This document shows, in pieces, positions 42,860-51,584 of a DNA stretch of 64,000 nt. This DNA is from JAXGXJ01 sp040772905 (GTDB lineage: Bacteria > Actinomycetota > Thermoleophilia > RBG-16-64-13): positions 186,001-250,000 of the forward strand of contig JAXGXJ010000007.1 in the NCBI GenBank assembly GCA_040772905.1, given 5' to 3'. The notes beneath the pieces were generated by a model. That model was not told the origin of the DNA, did no database searches, and was given only the letters and a program-made list of their open reading frames with translations. How positions within the stretch are numbered: position 1 is the stretch's first letter; each line of letters begins with the position of its first letter. The translations under genes and the position numbers were made by a program.

Positions 42860-43330
42860 CGGTCCTCCTCCGGCCGTCGTGGCCGATCACGGTCCAAGAA
42901 CGACAAAACCCCGCCCCGCGCTCACGCCGCGACGAGACTTCGCCGGGCGCCTGCCCGTTCCGCGAGAACCGGTCGACCCTGTCGACTCAGTCGCCCCTGT
43001 CGGGGCCTTCGCAGAACCGGAGCGCGTAGGGACGGGGAGAACCCGCGGTACCACCCTACTTGGCCGCCGCCACGCCCTCCGGGCGCCGACGCGCGGCCCA
43101 CTCTGCGGGCGCTCCCGGCCTGTCGCTCCACCGCACCATGAGTGCAACCTTCACGACGGACGTTCACGCCCCCCTTCTATCACGGGAAGGACCCGGCCAG
43201 GTCTACTTGAATGCGGACCGGCACCCGGCGCGCCGCCCCTCGGGCGGCGCCGCCCGGCCTGTCCGACCGTTCGGCTGGCAGCTCGGGGATGATCTTCGTA
43301 CGCTGGTTCTCACCGGGCTCGCACCGTCCC
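42860..43330 (-). promoter_or_regulatory. T-box leader of ileS
   Basis: On the minus strand the leader contains the canonical T-box sequence AGGGTGGTACCGCGG at 43057-43043, which pairs with the free CCA end of uncharged tRNA. About 230 bases upstream, GGTGAGAACC...GTACGAAGATCATCC (about 43312-43286) resembles Stem I of actinobacterial ileS T-boxes, with ATC as the likely isoleucine specifier (43293-43291 or the adjacent ATC). No clear terminator with a T-run follows the antiterminator. Instead a CGGTTCTC near 42970 could pair with the GAGGACCG around the start-proximal ribosome binding site, so control may be translational. The T-box core is certain; the folding and mode are inference. Confidence 0.88.
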
Positions 43331-43427
43331 CGGCTCGCTCGAGAGAAGAGCAGCGCCTACTCGTTCCCGTCATCGCCTTTCTGCGAGTCTGCCGGAGCAC
43401 GCTCGCACGTTCGCGTAGTGTAGTGGT

Positions 43428-43697
43428 ATGCAGGGAGAACTTCAAGCCGAGCCCAAGACCGGGTACGATGGCAGCATGGACGATGGCTCACGACAGAAGG
43501 CCAAGCATCCGAGACGTGCACCGGCACGGGTACCACCGGCATCTCTCCCACTCGCATCCAGGCTCGGGTCGGCCGCACCTTACCTGGTGTTGATCGTCTT
43601 TGCCGCGCTCTTGGTCGCGGGGCTGCTCTTCGGGGAATTCCGCGATGTGCTGGCCAACGCCGCCAACATCTGCCTCAGTTGCATCGGGATCGACTGA
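43428..43697 (+). CDS. Small membrane protein with C-terminal CXXC motif (CD1871A-like)
   Basis: An 89-residue protein. A basic N-terminus is followed by one membrane segment (about residues 50-68, PYLVLIVFAALLVAGLLFG) and a short C-terminus that ends ANICLSCIGID with a CxxC pair exposed outside. This shape matches the small family annotated as CD1871A-like CXXC proteins, whose genes stand next to membrane 4Fe-4S proteins, as here. The second ATG (43476) may be the true start, giving 73 residues. The CXXC pair may take part in thiol or electron transfer at the membrane, but no function is proven. The end overlaps the longest form of the next open frame. Confidence 0.7.
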   Translation: MQGELQAEPKTGYDGSMDDGSRQKAKHPRRAPARVPPASLPLASRLGSAAPYLVLIVFAALLVAGLLFGEFRDVLANAANICLSCIGID

Positions 43698-43828
43698 TCG
43701 TGACGCTCGGGTCATCTACTGTGGGCACGACTGACTGCGCGAGTCCCGGCGCGCCTCACGACCAGGCGCCTCTCGAGTCACAGCGTCGCCGCGGTCTATG
43801 GGCCCGTGATGGGCGATTACCGGGGCGC

Positions 43829-44752
43829 ATGCCTAGACCACGCCTCACAAGGCGGCGCTGGATCCAGATCGCCAGTACCATCCTCCTCAATCTCTACGTG
43901 CCCGCCTTCTTCTCGGGCACCATAGTCCAAGCCCGCTCCAAGGGCATCTGTGTGCCTGTGCTCAACTGCTACTCCTGCCCGGCCGCGACGGCGGCCTGCC
44001 CCATAGGCTCGCTGCAGCACATGATGGCCGCGGTCCGAGCCAGATGGTCGCTGGGCGAGATGCGCCTCGGGCTGTATGCCCTGGGTTCGCTGGGCGTGGT
44101 GGGGGCAGTGGGCGGGCGTTTCCCATGCGGCTGGCTCTGCCCCTTCGGGTTGATCCAGGAACTTCTCCACAAGATCCCCGCGCCCAAGGTCCGCATCCCC
44201 CGTATCTTGGACTACCTCAAATACGCCGTACTGGCCCTCACCGTGTTCATCCTCCCCTTCCTCGTCCTCGACGCCTTCGGCTATGGCGACACCTGGTTCT
44301 GCAAGTGGATATGCCCCGCAGGCACTCTCGAGGCGGGCCTGCCCCTGGTGGCCGCCAACGCCGGCATCCGTGCCCAGGTGGGTCTGTTGTTCGCGTGGAA
44401 GGTGGCTTTGCTCGTACTGTTCGTGCTCTGGATGATCGTCAGCATGCGTCCCTTTTGCCGCACCATCTGTCCGCTGGGTGCATTCCTTGGTCTCTTCAAC
44501 AAGGTGAGCCTCCTACGCCTCCGCGTGGATACGACCGGGTGCACCTCCTGCGGCAGGTGCGTGTCGGCCTGCCCTGTGGACATCGACGTGCGTACCCGCC
44601 CCAACACACCCGACTGCATCCGCTGTCTCAAATGCGTCCGCGCCTGTGACGTGGGCTGCATCCGTTACGAGTTCGGCGGCCCTCGCTCTGCTGAGACACG
44701 CGCGCCGGGCGAGACGACCGAGGTGGGCGACTCGACCGAGCCCTGTCGCTGA
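43829..44752 (+). CDS. NapH/YccM-type membrane 4Fe-4S ferredoxin
   Basis: A protein of about 307 residues. Membrane segments alternate with Cys motifs typical of this family: NCYSCPAATAACPIG, CGWLCPFGLIQELLH, CKWICPAGTLEAGLP and CRTICPLGAFLGLFN. These are followed by two C-terminal ferredoxin motifs, CTSCGRCVSACPVDI and CIRCLKCVRACDVGC. Such proteins pass electrons between quinol or cytoplasmic donors and exported acceptors. The true start is uncertain: the frame is open from 43679, but the membrane-proximal ATG at 43829 begins just before the first hydrophobic segment. Linked to the preceding CXXC protein, which could be its partner. Confidence 0.85.
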   Translation: MPRPRLTRRRWIQIASTILLNLYVPAFFSGTIVQARSKGICVPVLNCYSCPAATAACPIGSLQHMMAAVRARWSLGEMRLGLYALGSLGVVGAVGGRFPCGWLCPFGLIQELLHKIPAPKVRIPRILDYLKYAVLALTVFILPFLVLDAFGYGDTWFCKWICPAGTLEAGLPLVAANAGIRAQVGLLFAWKVALLVLFVLWMIVSMRPFCRTICPLGAFLGLFNKVSLLRLRVDTTGCTSCGRCVSACPVDIDVRTRPNTPDCIRCLKCVRACDVGCIRYEFGGPRSAETRAPGETTEVGDSTEPCR

Positions 44753-45056
44753 CGAAGGAACTCCACCGCTCCAGGCAACGTCATAGCCCAGAAGTGTCGA
44801 GTCAGCACTAGAACGGTACAATATGCAGGGACATCCCCGAGTGGAGCGAGCATGAGCAGCTTCGACAGCGCCGCCACTTCATGTCCCGAGCCTCCAAGAA
44901 CAGCCGTGGTCGTCACGCAGGCCCCCGACCCATCGGCGCCCATGCCGGGCGCGGAGCACACCCACTCGCTACACCGACCGGCCTGCTACTCCCGTTTGCA
45001 GCCCTGTCGCTCAGGTCGACCCACACACGATCGACTCACTCTACGGAAGGGGCACC
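44753..45056 (+). other. Gene-less gap before moxR
   Basis: About 300 bases without a convincing gene. A TACAAT at 44817-44822 could be a -10 box, though no good -35 is seen. A short frame from 44852 (71 codons) has no recognisable features. Confidence 0.35.
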
Positions 45057-46088
45057 ATGCCCGATAGAACCAGAGAATCCACCGAGGCGGCCTTCTCAGG
45101 TGCCGCTTCCGGCGCCGGCAGCACGCTCTTGCGAGAGGAAGAGATGCGGGAGGTCACCCACCGCGCTGCGCGCATCGCTTCCAACATCGGCTCTGTCATC
45201 CTGGGGAAGGAAGACGTCATCCGAGCGTGCGTGGTAGCCCTCTTGGCGGGTGGACACGTGATCGTCGAAGACTTCCCGGGAGTCGGCAAGACCTTGCTGG
45301 CCAAGTCGTTGGCCCGATCGATCGACTGCCGTTTCTCGCGCATCCAGTTCACCCCGGACCTGCTCCCCAGCGACGTCACAGGAGTGAGCGTCTTCAACCA
45401 GAAAAGCGGGGAGTTCGAGTTCAGACCCGGGCCCATCTTCGCGAATGTGATCCTGGCCGACGAGATCAACCGCTCGTCACCAAAGACCCAGTCCAGCCTG
45501 TTGGAGTGCATGGAGGAGCATCAGGTGACGGTGGACAACGTCACTCACGCCCTCCAACTGCCGTTCATGGTCATCGCTACGCAGAACCCCATAGAGTACG
45601 AAGGCACGTACCCTCTGCCCGAGGCGCAACTCGACCGATTCATGATGCGGCTCAGTTTGGGCTATCCGTCGGCCGAGGCCGAGGCCTCCATCATCCACGA
45701 ACAGACCAGCCACGACCCGTTGGCCGAACTGCGTCCGGTGCTACACGGCAGCGAGATCGTCGCCATGAACCATGCCGTGAGTCGAGTGCGGGTGGCCCCG
45801 GCCCTCAGACGTTACGTGGTCGCGCTGGTCACAGCCACCCGCGAAGAGCGCGATATCTACTTGGGGGCCAGCCCGCGGGCGGGGATCGCGCTGGTGCGGG
45901 CGGCCAAGGCGCTGGCGCTGTTGCGCGGGCGCGATTTCGTCGTGCCAAAAGACATCAAGGACTTGGCCGTGCGCGTGTTGGCCCACCGGCTGGTGCTCTC
46001 TCCCGACGCCAAGGTGCGGGGGCAGGGGGCGGAGGATGTGGTGACGAGACTCCTGGAGTCGGTCCCGGTGCCCCAAAGCGGGAACTGA
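45057..46088 (+). CDS. MoxR-family AAA+ ATPase
   Basis: A 343-residue ATPase. VIVEDFPGVGKTLLAKSLA is Walker A, VILADEINRSSPKTQSSLLECM is Walker B and the following MoxR signature, and VIATQNPIEYEGTYPLPEAQLDRF contains sensor 1 and the arginine-finger region. A C-terminal lid (DIKDLAVRVLAHRL) ends the protein. MoxR proteins act as chaperones for maturation of metal or membrane-associated protein complexes and are commonly encoded with DUF58 and transglutaminase genes, as here with one to four bases between genes. Confidence 0.94.
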   Translation: MPDRTRESTEAAFSGAASGAGSTLLREEEMREVTHRAARIASNIGSVILGKEDVIRACVVALLAGGHVIVEDFPGVGKTLLAKSLARSIDCRFSRIQFTPDLLPSDVTGVSVFNQKSGEFEFRPGPIFANVILADEINRSSPKTQSSLLECMEEHQVTVDNVTHALQLPFMVIATQNPIEYEGTYPLPEAQLDRFMMRLSLGYPSAEAEASIIHEQTSHDPLAELRPVLHGSEIVAMNHAVSRVRVAPALRRYVVALVTATREERDIYLGASPRAGIALVRAAKALALLRGRDFVVPKDIKDLAVRVLAHRLVLSPDAKVRGQGAEDVVTRLLESVPVPQSGN

Positions 46089-46089
46089 C

Positions 46090-47418
46090 GTGCCGCGGCC
46101 GACCGCGCGAGGACTGGCGTTGTTGGCACTCGCCGCCGGGACTTATCTGGCTGGGCGGGTGGTAGGCACCTGGGAGCTCTACCTGTTCGCCTTCGCCTTC
46201 GCGGCGGTAGTGCTCATCTCCTGGTTGTTGGTGATCCTCACCGGACGCCGTATCGAGGTCACGCGTGCCCTGCGGCCGGAGCGTCCCGTAGCCGGCGATG
46301 AACCCGAGTTGCGCATGGTGGTGCGCAACAAGTCGTGGTTGCCGGGGCCCGAACTCACCTTGCGGACCGCACTGGGAGGCTTGGGGTCCGATGACCTCGA
46401 GGAGGAGATGGAGAGTCTTCCCCCCCGCGCCCGACAGCTGCGTATCGTCCGAATGGAGCCGGTGAACCGCGGGGTGCATCATCTTTCGGCCGTCCGCGCC
46501 GTGGCGGAGGATCCCTTGGGTCTGGCCACGGCCACCCATCGGGTAAGCGACGCCATGCGGGTGACGGTCCACCCTCGCATAGCCCGTCTTGACTCATGCG
46601 CTCTCTACCCGAAGATGGGCCTGCGCCACGACTGGAGCGGACAACAGGCGTTGCCCTCACCGGGAGCCTCCGAATTCAGAGGCATACGCCCGCACCAGCC
46701 GGGAGAGCCGCTCAGCCACATCGATTGGAAGAGTACGGCCAAGACCGGCGTCCTCATGCTGCGCGAGACTGAAGAGCCGGCCGGAGCCGAGGTGACGTTG
46801 CTGCTTGACGGCACCGCTGACTACGTGGTCGGAGAGCCCCCACACTCCAACTACGAGTTCGCCCTTCGGGCGGCCGGAAGCGTCGCGGACTTCGCCCTGC
46901 GAGCGGGGCGCGGAGTGAACCTCCTCAGCCACGAGCGCGAACTGCGGCGCGTGAAGCTCAGCGCCGACGCGGGGGGCAGGCTCGACCTGCTCGACGCACT
47001 CGCTGAGGCGAGACCCGAGTCCGCCGCACCGCTCAGTCACAGCCTAGGCCGGCTGCGGTCCGAGCAGGCACGCCTATTGCGGACTCAGAGTGTCACTGTG
47101 GTCAGCCTGTCTCTCGACCGGCAACTGGTGCGCACCCTCACCGCGCTGAGCGAAGAGGGGGTGCGACTGGCCCTCGTCTATGTGGTCGGCGGAGACTTCG
47201 CCGGGGCGGCGGCCGAGGCCGCCGCCCCGCTCCTGCCCTTTCTCCCCCCGCACCCTCACCGGTCACATCCGCTCCTGCCGGCAGAGGACCGTAGCAGCAT
47301 GCTGGCCTTGGCGGCCGCAGGCGTCATATGCATCACGCTCACCCGGGGGGACGACTTGATGCGCGCACTCTCCCTCGACCGCGTCTCCAGCGCGCGCGAG
47401 GCGCGGAGAAGGGCGTGA
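46090..47418 (+). CDS. DUF58-domain membrane protein
   Basis: A 442-residue protein that starts at a GTG one base after the moxR stop. Two N-terminal membrane segments (about residues 8-55) precede a beta-rich part and the DUF58 core with FRGIRPHQPGEPLSHIDWKSTAKTG, which includes the family signature (GxxxxxIxW), and a vWA-like TLLLDGTADY. Its role is unknown. In the MoxR-DUF58-transglutaminase cluster it probably works with the ATPase at the membrane. Confidence 0.9.
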   Translation: MPRPTARGLALLALAAGTYLAGRVVGTWELYLFAFAFAAVVLISWLLVILTGRRIEVTRALRPERPVAGDEPELRMVVRNKSWLPGPELTLRTALGGLGSDDLEEEMESLPPRARQLRIVRMEPVNRGVHHLSAVRAVAEDPLGLATATHRVSDAMRVTVHPRIARLDSCALYPKMGLRHDWSGQQALPSPGASEFRGIRPHQPGEPLSHIDWKSTAKTGVLMLRETEEPAGAEVTLLLDGTADYVVGEPPHSNYEFALRAAGSVADFALRAGRGVNLLSHERELRRVKLSADAGGRLDLLDALAEARPESAAPLSHSLGRLRSEQARLLRTQSVTVVSLSLDRQLVRTLTALSEEGVRLALVYVVGGDFAGAAAEAAAPLLPFLPPHPHRSHPLLPAEDRSSMLALAAAGVICITLTRGDDLMRALSLDRVSSAREARRRA

Positions 47419-47422
47419 CAGC

Positions 47423-49711
47423 GTGAGACCCATCCCCAAGATCCTCTACCTGCTGTGCTTCCTGGGACTGGCGGCGGCGGCTGCGCTGGCGCTCAACCGA
47501 GCAGTGCAACCCTCTATGTCGGACATCCTCCTGCGCGCCGTGGTGGCGGCTTCCTTCGCCGGCGCCGCTGGACTCGTACACCGCAAAGCCTGGCCGGTAG
47601 CGCTCCTGCTCCTGCCTCTGGGTGCCTATCTACTGCTACGCACCACTCTGCCTCCTCCTGAACTGGCCGAGGGGCTGCGAGGTCAGTACGCCTTCTACAG
47701 CGAGCAACTCCGCGAAGGAGGTGCCGCCTACTTGGAGGACATCTTCCCGCTCAAGATCGGCGACGTCCCCGGTCTGCGACTGCTCATCGGCTTCGCGGTC
47801 TACACGGCCGTAGGAGCGGCCGCTTTCCTCGCCCTGAGTCTGCGAAAAGCCATCCCAGGCATCGTGGTGCTCGTCGTGCTGTTGGGTTTCAGCCTCACAG
47901 TGGACGCAGCCGCCCGAGTGCTCTGGCTGGCCGTGCTCTTCCTGGTACTGGCCGCATGCCTGCTGGTGCTCTCCCGAGGCCTGCAACGGTCGGGCTGGCG
48001 ACTGCGCGATGCCCTGGCGGGGGGAGTAGTCGGAGGGGTCGCCGCCCTCCTGGCCATCGTGCTTCTGGGAGCTGCACCGTCGGCGGTAGCCACTCCATGG
48101 CAGGACTGGCGCTCCTGGGATCCTTTCGAAGAGGGGGGCACGGTCTACACGTTCAACTGGATGCAGAACTATCCGAAGCTGCTCGACCCGGCGAACGACC
48201 AAGACATCATGCGGGTCGAGTCACCCAAACCCTCCTACTGGCGGGCCAACGCGCTGGACGTCTTCACCGGAACGGCGTGGGTCACCTCCCAGGCGTTCCT
48301 GGAACGTTCTCCTGCCGAACAGACTCCTCAAGGTTGGATCTACACCGTGCCTCCGGCTGCCATCGGTCCACCCGGTCACACGGTTACCGAGGTCTTCCAC
48401 GTCGAGGCCGCATACACCAACTACCTTTTCACCGGCGGAGACCCTCTTGAGGTGCGAATGGCCGATAGGGTCGCGCTGCGCTTGAACGACATGCGCTCCT
48501 TGCATGTGAGCAAGGCATTAGGGCCCGCCCTCGACTACAGCCTGGTGGCCTTGATCCCCGAACTCGATCCCAAAGCTCTGGTCGACACCGGCAGGGAGTA
48601 TCCGGGAGACGTCGTCTCGTACCTTTCCCTGCCTTTCCCGCAGGTAAGCGTGCTCACTGCAGCCGACAAGGATGCGCAATGGCGCAGCCTTGCCCCGGAG
48701 GCTGTTGGGCCGAACGGCTGGGAATGGGCCGATCTCTATGCCGTCAACGAACAGATCGTGGGCGATGCCATTGACCCTTACGACGTGACGCTGCGCATCG
48801 AGAAGACCCTGCGCTCACAGTTCGACTACTCTCTCACTCCACCGCAGAGCGACTATTCCTCACCCTATGCCGCCTTCTTGTTCGACACCCAGTCGGGTTA
48901 CTGCCAGCACTTCGCGGGCACCATGGCCTTCCTACTCCGGTACAACGGCATACCTGCCCGGGTGGCGGTGGGTTTCACGTCGGGCGATATGCAGGGAGCC
49001 GGCACCTACCTGGTGAGCACCGGCAACGCCCACGCCTGGGTGGAGGTGTATTTCTCCACGGTAGGCTGGGTGGCCTTCGATCCGACCCCCGGGAGGAGCA
49101 TCCCGGTGTCTGGGCCGTCCTCCTCCAGCCCCGGATTCATCAACCCGTTCAACGAGAGTGGCGATACCGAGGGCAGCACGGTCACCACCGAGCCACGCGA
49201 GGCCCGAGACCCCAGAGGACTGCTCCCCGAGGACGAGGAGCGATCGGGTGCGTCCAGCGCCGGACGAGGGACAGGCTGGGTGCCCTGGCTGGCGGCGCTG
49301 GTGGCCCTTCTGGTCGCGTGGCCGCTGGGACGCTCGCTCTGGCGGCGCAGGAACCTGCTTCGGGGGTCGCTGCCGTCGCGGATATCGACGTCGCTGGCAC
49401 TCCTCAGGGACGAGTTGGCGGCCTACGGCGTGCCCGCATCTCCTGCCACGACCCTCGATGAGACGGTGCGCCTGATCGATGCGCATCTGAGGATTGAGGC
49501 CGAGGACGACTTCGTGGACCGCATGCAGGCGGTGCTGTTCGGCGACCGGCCGGCGCGTCCCACCGACCTGGCGCAGGCCGAACGGTTCCGCGCCGAAGTG
49601 GGCAAGGCGCTGCGCAGGCACCACGGCCGGGTACGGACCGTGCTCAGTTGGTACGGCGTGCTGAGAACGGCACGTTTTCACCGCGGCTTGCCGTCGCCTG
49701 ATATACAATGA
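47423..49711 (+). CDS. TgpA-type membrane transglutaminase-like protease
   Basis: A 762-residue protein starting at GTG 47423. About six N-terminal membrane segments (to about residue 220) are followed by an extracytoplasmic transglutaminase-like domain with the intact triad Cys494 (SGYCQHFAG), His537 (GNAHAWVEV) and Asp553 (AFDPTPG). A Thr/Glu-rich linker, one membrane segment (about 617-634) and a cytoplasmic DUF4129-like C-terminus complete it. The arrangement equals TgpA of other bacteria. Substrate unknown. It ends overlapping the start of the ferredoxin gene. Confidence 0.9.
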   Translation: MRPIPKILYLLCFLGLAAAAALALNRAVQPSMSDILLRAVVAASFAGAAGLVHRKAWPVALLLLPLGAYLLLRTTLPPPELAEGLRGQYAFYSEQLREGGAAYLEDIFPLKIGDVPGLRLLIGFAVYTAVGAAAFLALSLRKAIPGIVVLVVLLGFSLTVDAAARVLWLAVLFLVLAACLLVLSRGLQRSGWRLRDALAGGVVGGVAALLAIVLLGAAPSAVATPWQDWRSWDPFEEGGTVYTFNWMQNYPKLLDPANDQDIMRVESPKPSYWRANALDVFTGTAWVTSQAFLERSPAEQTPQGWIYTVPPAAIGPPGHTVTEVFHVEAAYTNYLFTGGDPLEVRMADRVALRLNDMRSLHVSKALGPALDYSLVALIPELDPKALVDTGREYPGDVVSYLSLPFPQVSVLTAADKDAQWRSLAPEAVGPNGWEWADLYAVNEQIVGDAIDPYDVTLRIEKTLRSQFDYSLTPPQSDYSSPYAAFLFDTQSGYCQHFAGTMAFLLRYNGIPARVAVGFTSGDMQGAGTYLVSTGNAHAWVEVYFSTVGWVAFDPTPGRSIPVSGPSSSSPGFINPFNESGDTEGSTVTTEPREARDPRGLLPEDEERSGASSAGRGTGWVPWLAALVALLVAWPLGRSLWRRRNLLRGSLPSRISTSLALLRDELAAYGVPASPATTLDETVRLIDAHLRIEAEDDFVDRMQAVLFGDRPARPTDLAQAERFRAEVGKALRRHHGRVRTVLSWYGVLRTARFHRGLPSPDIQ

Positions 49712-49977
49712 CCCCCATGAATGCAACTACGAACATAACCATCAAGAAGTTGCCCCAATTCTCAGCGGCGCGCTGCAAGCGATGCGGCATCTGCTCGCAT
49801 TTCTGCGCCGTGAACGCCATCGCCACCCGCGATGGCGGCATGCCCTATCTGGCTGCGCCCGAAACCTGCACCTCATGCGGTCTGTGTCGCGATATGTGCC
49901 CCGACTGGGCCGTATCCCTTGAGCCCACCGAGGTGGAGAGCGTGGAGGAAGCCGAGACGGCAGCCGAAGACAAGTGA
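49708..49977 (+). CDS. Small 2[4Fe-4S] ferredoxin
   Basis: An 89-residue protein with two CxxCxxCxxxC clusters: CKRCGICSHFCAVNAI (about residues 23-38) and CTSCGLCRDMCPDWAV (about 54-69). The first cluster has Ala in place of the usual Pro after the fourth Cys. The C-terminus is acidic. It resembles the delta subunit-type ferredoxins of 2-oxoacid oxidoreductases, but no such enzyme is nearby. Its stop overlaps the start of the cysteine desulfurase gene (TGATG), which suggests it could supply electrons for Fe-S assembly. A second ATG three codons in is possible. Confidence 0.9.
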   Translation: MTPMNATTNITIKKLPQFSAARCKRCGICSHFCAVNAIATRDGGMPYLAAPETCTSCGLCRDMCPDWAVSLEPTEVESVEEAETAAEDK

Positions 49978-51164
49978 TGGAGAGAGCGGTCTACCTGGAC
50001 CACGCGTCCACGACCCCCACCGACCCCAAGGTGGTGGAAGCGATGCGTCCCTGGTTCGACGAGCAGTTCGGCAACCCGTCGACGGTCTACAGCCTCGGCC
50101 TCACTGCGGCGAGCGCCGTGCAGCACGCCCGCGGATCGCTGGCAGCGGCCATCGGCGCCGAGCCTGACGAAATCTACTTCACCAGCGGCGGCACCGAATC
50201 GGACAACTGGGCCATCCTCGGCACGGCCGACGCGCATCAGAAGAAGGGCCGTCACCTCATCACGTCCACCGTCGAGCATCATGCCGTGCTTGAGACCATG
50301 GAGTACCTGGAGAGGCGAGGGTACGAAGTCACGCGTGTCCCCGTCGATGGTGGTGGCTTGGTCGATCCCGCCGACGTGAAGAAGGCCATACGCCCCGGCA
50401 CCATCATGGTGTCGATCATGCACGCCAACAACGAGGTCGGCACCATCCAACCACTGGCCGAGATCGGCGCCGTCACCCGCGAGGCGGGGGTCCTGTTCCA
50501 CACCGACGCCGTGCAGACGGCCGGCAAGCTCCCGCTGGACGTGAACGAGTTGAACGTCGACATGCTGTCGATCAGCGGACACAAGTTCTACGGTCCCAAG
50601 GGTGTGGGGCTCATGTATCTGCGCAAACGCACCCGCATCACGCCGTTCCTACACGGGGGCGGGCAGGAACGCAACCGGCGCGCGGGCACCCTCAACGTGC
50701 CCGGCATCATAGGGATGGCCAAGGCCATGGAGATCGCGCAAGAGCGCATGAGCGACGATGCCCTCCGCGAAGCCGCGTTGCGCGACCGGCTCTGGCGAAG
50801 TCTCTCGCATAGTATGGTCGGTGTCGAACTGAACGGACACCCCACACAGCGCCTGGCCAACAACCTAAATATCCGGGTCGAGGGCATCGAGGGCGAAGCT
50901 ATGATCCTCATGCTCGACATGGAAGGCATCTGTGTCTCATCGGGCTCGGCGTGCACCACCGGTTCACTCGATCCCAGCCACGTGCTGCTGGCGCTGGGCA
51001 TCCCCGCGGAGCATGCCCACGGCTCGCTGCGAGTGACTCTGGGCCGCGGCACCACCGAGGAGGACATCGACCACTTCATCAAGGTCTTCCCGCCCATCGT
51101 CGAGCGACTGCGACAGATGTCGCCGATATGGTGCGCCAACTGTGTCTGTAAGCAAAGGAACTGA
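49977..51164 (+). CDS. Cysteine desulfurase (NifS/IscS type)
   Basis: A 395-residue PLP enzyme. It starts MERAVYLDHASTTPTDPKVV, has the PLP lysine in ISGHKFYGPKGVG and the catalytic cysteine loop SSGSACTTGSLDPSHVL. The last residues contain WCANCVC. It takes sulfur from cysteine for the scaffold protein encoded two bases downstream. The short active loop puts it in the NifS/IscS group I and not the SufS group. Together with the ferredoxin and NifU-like gene it forms a minimal Fe-S assembly operon. Confidence 0.95.
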   Translation: MERAVYLDHASTTPTDPKVVEAMRPWFDEQFGNPSTVYSLGLTAASAVQHARGSLAAAIGAEPDEIYFTSGGTESDNWAILGTADAHQKKGRHLITSTVEHHAVLETMEYLERRGYEVTRVPVDGGGLVDPADVKKAIRPGTIMVSIMHANNEVGTIQPLAEIGAVTREAGVLFHTDAVQTAGKLPLDVNELNVDMLSISGHKFYGPKGVGLMYLRKRTRITPFLHGGGQERNRRAGTLNVPGIIGMAKAMEIAQERMSDDALREAALRDRLWRSLSHSMVGVELNGHPTQRLANNLNIRVEGIEGEAMILMLDMEGICVSSGSACTTGSLDPSHVLLALGIPAEHAHGSLRVTLGRGTTEEDIDHFIKVFPPIVERLRQMSPIWCANCVCKQRN

Positions 51165-51166
51165 GC

Positions 51167-51541
51167 ATGTATTCCGAACTCGTGATGGAACATTTCCGGA
51201 ATCCGCGCAATATGGGTGTCATCGAGGACGCCGATGGAGTGGGAGAGGTGGGCAACCCTCAGTGCGGAGATATGATGCGCATCACCATCAAGGTGAAGGA
51301 CGAGATCCTGGAAGACGTGAAGTTCCAGACGTTGGGCTGCGGGGCGGCCGTGGCCACCTCCAGCATGGTCACCGAGATGGCCAAGGGCAAGAGGCTCGAT
51401 GAAGCCATGGAGATCACCAACAAGGCTGTCGCCGAGGCACTGGGTGGCCTACCTCCCGCCAAGATGCACTGCTCCAACCTGGCCGCCGATGGTCTGCAGG
51501 CCGCCATCGAGGACTACCGCACGCGCCACCCGGCATCCTAG
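51167..51541 (+). CDS. NifU/IscU-type iron-sulfur cluster scaffold
   Basis: A 124-residue scaffold with the three cluster cysteines in NPQCGDMMRI, TLGCGAAVATSS and KMHCSNLAADG. Normally the second motif reads GCGxAIASSS; here it is GCGAAVATSS. Only the N-terminal domain is present, as in IscU. It builds Fe-S clusters with the desulfurase encoded immediately upstream. Confidence 0.95.
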   Translation: MYSELVMEHFRNPRNMGVIEDADGVGEVGNPQCGDMMRITIKVKDEILEDVKFQTLGCGAAVATSSMVTEMAKGKRLDEAMEITNKAVAEALGGLPPAKMHCSNLAADGLQAAIEDYRTRHPAS

Positions 51542-51584
51542 CCCCGCACGCGGGCTGCGCCGCGCGCACCCCGCGTGCGGCTGC

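Noticed and set aside
39998..43141. 1047-codon open frame on the plus strand opposite ileS
   Set aside because: It is the complement of a certain gene, with His/Arg/Asp-rich non-protein-like composition typical of antisense frames in high-GC DNA.
43690..43710. Possible selenocysteine read-through at the end of the CXXC protein
   Set aside because: The TGA after GID is followed within two codons by another TGA in frame, and no conserved extension or hairpin is seen.
44852..45067. 71-codon frame before moxR
   Set aside because: No family, no clear conservation cues, and composition unlike neighbouring genes.
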